Assembly: GCA_023426765.1 (NCBI GenBank)
Contig: JAEZBW010000407.1
Location: 1-10,385, forward strand
Source: Bacillota bacterium
Lineage (GTDB): Bacteria > Bacillota > Clostridia > DSM-8532
Direction: 5' to 3'
Length of the DNA stretch: 10,385 nucleotides
Part shown: positions 6,826 to 10,385 of the stretch, piece by piece
How the letters are laid out: each line of letters opens with the position of its first letter
Position numbering within the stretch: position 1 is the first letter of the stretch
The notes under the pieces: model-generated
The model's input: only the letters and a program-made list of their open reading frames with translations
What the model was told of the DNA's origin: nothing
Database searches by the model: none
Made by a program: the position numbers and the translations under genes

Positions 6826-6910
6826 GCATTATGTGAATGATTTGTTACGGGGATATTCACAATGTTCTGGCTTTCATTGGTTCATGAAATCAGACTCGGG
6901 AGAAAGCATG

Positions 6911-6939
6911 TGGAAATGAGAACTGATTCATGCGATAAT
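6911..6939 (+). promoter_or_regulatory. Candidate sigma-A promoter for the glycosylase gene
   Basis: TGGAAA (6911-6916), a 17-base spacer, then an extended -10 TGC followed by GATAAT (6934-6939). Transcription would start at about 6946, leaving only a few bases before the ATG at 6950 but about 25 before the ATG at 6971. This supports the downstream start. Confidence 0.5.
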
Positions 6940-6970
6940 AAGTCAAGAGATGTTAGGGAGAGTAAAAACC

Positions 6971-7834
6971 ATGATAACCAACCGTGAACCCTGTTACAGG
7001 ATCCATCTGAAGGATTTTGATCCTTTTCAAACCTTTTTGTGCGGGCAGTGTTTCCGATGGGAACGGGAAGAGGACGGGCTGTGGACGGGGATTGTTTTCG
7101 GACGCAGGCTCAGGCTTTCCTGGGAAAACGGAGTCTGCACGCTTTACGGCATCACCGAACAGCAGTTTTTCGATCAATATTATCAATACCTTGATCTTGA
7201 TACTGATTATGGCGCTATTCAGGAAAAGCTTGGACGATTGGATGAGCATCTTCGGAAAGCTGTGGCTTTCGGCAGTGGTATGCGGTTATTAAGGCAGGAT
7301 CTGTGGGAGGTACTGCTGTCCTTTGTCATCTCCCAAAATAATGGAATCCCCAGAATCAAGCAAATCGTTGAAGCGCTTTGCCTGCAATTTGGGAAACCCC
7401 TTCCTGCCGAACAGAGATGCAATGACTTTCCCGAACCCAAAGCGCTGGCCGATGCATCCCTGGAAAACCTGAACCTTTGCCGTGGTGGGTATCGATGCCG
7501 CTATATCTCTGAAATTGCCCGGAGATTGACACAAGCGCCTTCTTTTCTGACCGATCTGAAAACACTTCCCAAAACAGAGGCCAGAGAATTACTGCTTTCA
7601 CTGCCTGGTATCGGACAAAAGGTTGCAGACTGCGTGCTGCTTTACAGCGGTATTGATCGAAGCGCCTTTCCGGTGGATCGCTGGATAAAACGTGTGATGG
7701 AGGAGCTGTACTTTCACAGGGAAACCGACGAAGACACGATCCGGAAATTCTCCTGGGAAACCTTCGGGGACATGGCCGGAATTGCGCAGCAGTACCTGTT
7801 TTATTATGCCCGCGAAAACAAAATCGGCCTATAG
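6971..7834 (+). CDS. ogg: 8-oxoguanine DNA glycosylase/AP lyase (OGG1-like)
   Basis: A 287-residue bifunctional DNA repair enzyme that removes 8-oxoguanine opposite cytosine and nicks the abasic site. The HhH-GPD motif is clear: LPGIGQKVADC (residues 211-221) with catalytic Lys217, then FPVDRW (233-238) with catalytic Asp236. By comparison with human OGG1, these key residues are kept: Gly25 in GQCFRW (Gly42), Asn123 and Arg128 in SQNNGIPRI (Asn149, Arg154), Tyr174-Arg175 (Tyr203-Arg204), and Gln273 and Phe277 of the base pocket (Gln315, Phe319). This makes 8-oxoG specificity likely, not AlkA-type alkylation repair. The start at 6971 is chosen because AGGGAGAG lies in front of it; an in-frame ATG at 6950 adds seven residues but would be nearly leaderless. 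Clostridial homologues are of this size. Transcribed alone and convergent with feoB. Confidence 0.92.
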   Translation: MITNREPCYRIHLKDFDPFQTFLCGQCFRWEREEDGLWTGIVFGRRLRLSWENGVCTLYGITEQQFFDQYYQYLDLDTDYGAIQEKLGRLDEHLRKAVAFGSGMRLLRQDLWEVLLSFVISQNNGIPRIKQIVEALCLQFGKPLPAEQRCNDFPEPKALADASLENLNLCRGGYRCRYISEIARRLTQAPSFLTDLKTLPKTEARELLLSLPGIGQKVADCVLLYSGIDRSAFPVDRWIKRVMEELYFHRETDEDTIRKFSWETFGDMAGIAQQYLFYYARENKIGL

Positions 7835-7888
7835 GGCGAAGCATAAAAACCATTTTTAAAGTCTTGGACAGCAAGTTTGCATACAATA

Positions 7889-7905
7889 ACATCTCCAGGT
7901 GATGT
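7889..7905 (-). terminator. Weak candidate terminator between convergent feoB and ogg
   Basis: ACATC and GATGT form a 5-bp stem with a 7-base loop; on the minus strand it is followed by TATTGTATG, and outer bases (CAA/TTG) could extend pairing across a small internal loop. It lies about 10 bases past the feoB stop. The 80-base convergent gap (7835-7914) shows no better terminator for either gene. Confidence 0.3.
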
Positions 7906-7914
7906 CTTGGTAAG

Positions 7915-9783
7915 TTACTCTTCCGTCTTTTTGGCTGCCATCCGGTTGGCAATGAACATCACCACTGCAGCCACAAGCAGTGTAAGAAGGCTATATAGCC
8001 AGATGTTGTTTACAAGGGCCAGCGTGAACCGCATCCATATCCCTGCGGCCAGCGTTATTCCTGCCATGATGAGGAAGGATCTGATGGTGTCCTTCAGACC
8101 CAGCTCCTTCAGAAGAACCACAAAGGTTGCCATGCAGGGGAAATAGATGATCAGAAGGGTAACCCCTGTCACCATCTGAGCACCATTTAGCGCAAGAGGT
8201 TCAAGCAGCGCAACAGCTGCGTCCTTTCGAATGATTCCGATAATAAAGGATGCCACAGCCTCGCCGGGCAGACCAAATACTCCTGTGATGACGGGCCTGG
8301 TCAGGTTTCCAAGAAAGTCCATCACGCCAAGAAGCGTTAAGATGTTGACAAAAAGGATACCACCCAGAACATAAGGGAATGCGTCGGTAAGAAACCCTAC
8401 CAGCCGGGTGCCCAGATTGCGCAGCAATACCTTCAGCCCCGGAAGGCGGTATGGCGGAACCTCCATGATCAGCGTGTCTGTGGTTCCTTTGATGGTTACG
8501 CGTAAAATAGAACCCAAAATCATCCACAGAGCGACGATAGTTATCAGAATAGCTGCTACATGACCCATTCCATAGGAAGCGGTCAGTGAAAATATGATCG
8601 CCGACTGCGCCAGACAGGGAATGGTGATTGCGGTGAGGGTCGCGGTAATGAATCGCTGCCGCCGGGAATCGAGGTTACGTACGGCCATGATGCCGGGCAC
8701 ATTGCAGCCCAGCGCAAGCATCATGGGGATGATGGAGAACCCATGAAGACCGACTTTGTGCATGAATCGGTCGAACAAAACGGCCACCCGCGGCAAGTAC
8801 CCCAAATCTTCGAGGAAACCAAGAACAATATAGAAGATCAGGATATAGGGAAACACCAGCCCCAGTTCCATGAAAACGCCGGTGGTCAGAACACCCATCG
8901 CCGATTCATAATCGATCTTTTCTCCCGAAAGGTCTCCCAGAAGAATCTGGTGAAGAACGCCCCGACCACCCAAAATACGGCTTAAAAACAGGATGACCGG
9001 AGTATACAGCACCTCGAAAAGCTTTTCCATCAATCCGATTAAGAACTCACCCACAACAATGATCACCTGGAACAGAACTGCCAGCATAAGCAGTGCAATC
9101 GGAACACCAGCCAGCGGATGCACGCTGAGATCCTGCAGCCGCTCAAGAAAGGTATGGTGCCGATGCTCCAGGCTTTGCACGGCAGTAATAATTTCACCGA
9201 TCGTCTGCCATCTGTTTTGATATTTTCTTTTTTCGGTGGTCTTATGGGGGAAATTGATGATTTGATGAATCAGGGTGTCAACCCCTGTACCAGTGACCCC
9301 TGTTGTAGTAACCACAGGTACTCCCAGTAACTCCGAAAGCTTTGGCACATCAATGGATATACCCTTGTGCAGGGTATCATCCCACATGTTCAGAACAACA
9401 ATCACAGGCTTACCAAACTCCAGCAGCTGCAGCGTCAGGTTCAGGTTCCTTTCAAGGTTCGTCGCATCGACCACGTTGACATACATGTCCCCTTCGGGCA
9501 GCATCCGGCATGCCACCTGTTCGGCCTCACACTCCGGATCAAGCCGATATGTACCCGGAACATCGATCACTTCAATTTTTTCCGGCGTACGGGTCTGGCA
9601 GCCGGCGCACCCTCCAGCCGAGCAGGATGTACAGGCGGCGGCAGCCTTTAAAACTGTCAGTGTCCCGGATGTATAGGTAACCGTCGTTCCCGGATAATTG
9701 GATGTTCTGACATTCACCCCTGTCAGTTGGGTAAAGACGGCACTTTTCCCCACGTTGGGGTTGCCGATGAGCAATACCTTCAT
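7915..9783 (-). CDS. feoB: Ferrous iron transport protein B with a four-Cys insertion in its G domain
   Basis: A 622-residue GTPase-linked inner membrane Fe2+ importer, at the short end for FeoB. The G domain shows G1 GNPNVGKS (7-14), G3 DVPG (74-77) and G4 NMWD (132-135); G5 is not the usual SA form (TTGVTGTG, 160-167). Between switch I and G3 lies a cysteine-rich loop, C51-x2-C54-x4-C59-x2-C62, absent from the standard E. coli-type G domain. The membrane part has the family marks: GYLPR (328-332), GCNVPGIM (359-366), IPC (388-390) and YFPCMAT (547-553), with about eight or more hydrophobic segments ending in a short charged tail. The start at 9783 follows a consensus AAGGAG; an upstream in-frame TTG at 9807 would add eight residues lacking family resemblance. 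No feoC follows. Fur-controlled expression with feoA is likely. Confidence 0.95.
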   Translation of the reverse strand: MKVLLIGNPNVGKSAVFTQLTGVNVRTSNYPGTTVTYTSGTLTVLKAAAACTSCSAGGCAGCQTRTPEKIEVIDVPGTYRLDPECEAEQVACRMLPEGDMYVNVVDATNLERNLNLTLQLLEFGKPVIVVLNMWDDTLHKGISIDVPKLSELLGVPVVTTTGVTGTGVDTLIHQIINFPHKTTEKRKYQNRWQTIGEIITAVQSLEHRHHTFLERLQDLSVHPLAGVPIALLMLAVLFQVIIVVGEFLIGLMEKLFEVLYTPVILFLSRILGGRGVLHQILLGDLSGEKIDYESAMGVLTTGVFMELGLVFPYILIFYIVLGFLEDLGYLPRVAVLFDRFMHKVGLHGFSIIPMMLALGCNVPGIMAVRNLDSRRQRFITATLTAITIPCLAQSAIIFSLTASYGMGHVAAILITIVALWMILGSILRVTIKGTTDTLIMEVPPYRLPGLKVLLRNLGTRLVGFLTDAFPYVLGGILFVNILTLLGVMDFLGNLTRPVITGVFGLPGEAVASFIIGIIRKDAAVALLEPLALNGAQMVTGVTLLIIYFPCMATFVVLLKELGLKDTIRSFLIMAGITLAAGIWMRFTLALVNNIWLYSLLTLLVAAVVMFIANRMAAKKTEE

Positions 9784-10013
9784 TGAATCTCCTTCTTCGG
9801 CCTGCAAGCAGTTGAAGCAGGCATGACAAATGGCAGGGCCAAACCTGATCCTGCCATGATTCTTCGGCTGATTCTGTGTTCATGGATGAGGACTTTTGTG
9901 CAGGAAACCTTTTGTGAGAGGCCTCCCCGGAGTCGGCTTTGAAACCCGGTAAAGTCGTATAACAATGCATGTAACATACAATTCCGGACAGCCTCCCAAG
10001 GATGATAGAGATG
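9784..10013 (-). other. 230-base feoA-feoB intergenic spacer
   Basis: FeoA and feoB are usually close together; here 230 bases separate them. No frame gives a convincing protein and none resembles a second FeoA or a FeoB-associated cysteine-rich peptide. A GGCAGG/CCTGCC inverted repeat (9832-9837 and 9850-9855, 12-base loop) is the only clear structure. I see no strong promoter for feoB inside the spacer, so feoB probably depends on the feoA transcript. Confidence 0.5.
9789..9794 (-). promoter_or_regulatory. Shine-Dalgarno site of feoB
   Basis: A perfect AAGGAG with a 5-base spacer to the ATG at 9783 on the minus strand. It decides the start over the in-frame TTG at 9807, which lies upstream of this site. 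Confidence 0.8.
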
Positions 10014-10238
10014 CTATGCCGATTGCACAAAGATTTTACCGGCAATTTCGCAGCCCAGGGCGATCTGTGTAGCCCCAACCTCTATAATAACCGGGCCGCT
10101 GTTCATGACAGCGCTTTTTTTGGTAATCGAAACGCCTTCGCGAAGCCCCATTGACTCAAGCTTATTATGAACATTTCTGCCTCCGGAAATCATCCGGATG
10201 GTACCTCTGTCGCCTATCTTCATTTCCCTCAGTGTCAT
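10014..10238 (-). CDS. feoA: Ferrous iron transport protein A (FeoA)
   Basis: A 74-residue cytosolic SH3-like protein that supports FeoB-mediated Fe2+ uptake, probably by binding FeoB. The family pattern is clear: an initial strand with MKIGDRGTI (residues 6-14), the helix and turn NKLESMGLREGVSI (25-38) in which the MGLxxG element is diagnostic, then a GPVIIEVGATQIALG strand pair (48-62) and the final IFV strand. Length is normal. The ATG at 10238 follows an AGAGGGG Shine-Dalgarno site 8 bases away; an internal ATG five codons later is possible but worse placed. It is the first gene of the feo operon, downstream of the Fur box. Confidence 0.94.
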   Translation of the reverse strand: MTLREMKIGDRGTIRMISGGRNVHNKLESMGLREGVSITKKSAVMNSGPVIIEVGATQIALGCEIAGKIFVQSA

Positions 10239-10296
10239 ACCTGATGCCCCTCTGCGCCCAAATTACGGGCATGGTAATAATTTTATCTTCATTTTA

Positions 10297-10325
10297 AGCT
10301 TATCATTTTTGATAATGATTGTCAA
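10297..10325 (-). promoter_or_regulatory. Candidate sigma-A promoter of feoAB
   Basis: On the minus strand a perfect TTGACA (10320-10325) is followed after 17 bases by an extended TGA and TAAGCT (10297-10302), a weak -10; GATAAG, two bases nearer the -35, is an alternative. Transcription would start near 10290. The -35 and most of the spacer lie under the iron-regulator sites, the standard arrangement for repression. Confidence 0.6.
10300..10315. repeat. Second operator-like inverted repeat overlapping the Fur box
   Basis: TTATCA, four T residues, then TGATAA form a perfect 6-bp inverted repeat. It shares the GATAA half with the 19-bp Fur box and covers the promoter spacer, so it may be an overlapping second Fur dimer site. 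Confidence 0.5.
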
Positions 10326-10329
10326 TATC
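10311..10329. promoter_or_regulatory. Fur box upstream of feoA
   Basis: GATAATGATTGTCAATATC matches 16 of 19 positions of the classical Fur consensus GATAATGATAATCATTATC, with the first nine bases identical. It overlaps the -35 element of the feoA promoter. By analogy with known feo operons, Fe2+-loaded Fur would repress here; a related metalloregulator of the same superfamily cannot be excluded. Confidence 0.8.
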
Positions 10330-10385
10330 TGTTTAACGAAAGCTTGAAAGGGATATACCGAAAGCAGCATCAACAGTCACACCTC

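Noticed and set aside
7356..7952. 198-residue minus-strand open frame opposite the glycosylase
   Set aside because: It is antisense to a fully conserved OGG1-like gene, very Arg- and Pro-rich, and runs into the feoB 3' end; a shadow frame.
9780..9977. 65-residue open frame between feoA and feoB, stop overlapping the feoB ATG
   Set aside because: No good Shine-Dalgarno site, unremarkable composition and no similarity to FeoA, FeoC or cysteine-rich FeoB partners; kept only as an observation on the spacer.
1..10385. Mobile elements, CRISPR arrays, tRNA or rRNA genes
   Set aside because: I looked for transposase motifs, spaced direct repeats, and tRNA-like sequence on both strands and found none.

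Overview
This window looks like a chromosomal segment from an anaerobic, endospore-forming member of the Clostridia. The reasons are the spore-cortex pair yabP/yabQ, an FeoAB ferrous-iron importer, a clostridial-type OGG1-like 8-oxoguanine glycosylase, a DUF6062 protein and a FapA/DUF342 protein, together with clear purine-rich Shine-Dalgarno sites and one TTG start. I cannot name the genus. I see no insertion sequence, phage gene, CRISPR array, tRNA or rRNA. The genes are intact, and nothing I noticed in base or codon use points to recent transfer.

Layout. Positions 1-136 hold no gene but contain a likely terminator for yabPQ. Positions 137-906 hold yabQ and yabP on the minus strand, preceded by a 280-base spacer with a good candidate sigma-E promoter (967-995). 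Positions 1187-6703 are one minus-strand series, in transcription order FapA/DUF342 protein, a triple-GAF protein, a DUF6062 protein, MazG and the S4-domain protein RqcP, with gaps of only 25-78 bases; a sigma-A-like promoter lies at 6798-6825. Positions 6704-6970 are a divergent promoter region. Positions 6971-7834 hold the plus-strand 8-oxoguanine DNA glycosylase. It converges on feoB (7915-9783), which lies downstream of feoA (10014-10238) on the minus strand. A near-consensus Fur box overlaps a TTGACA -35 element upstream of feoA.

How the genes fit together. yabP-yabQ act in the mother cell during cortex formation. MazG and RqcP are housekeeping functions (NTP pool cleaning and ribosome-associated quality control) that usually sit beside yabP/yabQ in Firmicutes. 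Here three less understood genes are placed upstream of them: a beta-helix/coiled-coil FapA protein, a three-GAF sensor-like protein with no recognised output domain, and a protein with two copies of a Cys/His putative metal-binding module. This is the least described part of the window. The feo operon imports Fe2+ under probable Fur control, and its FeoB carries an unusual four-cysteine insertion inside the GTPase domain. The neighbouring glycosylase removes oxidised guanine; a functional tie to iron import is possible but only inferred from adjacency.
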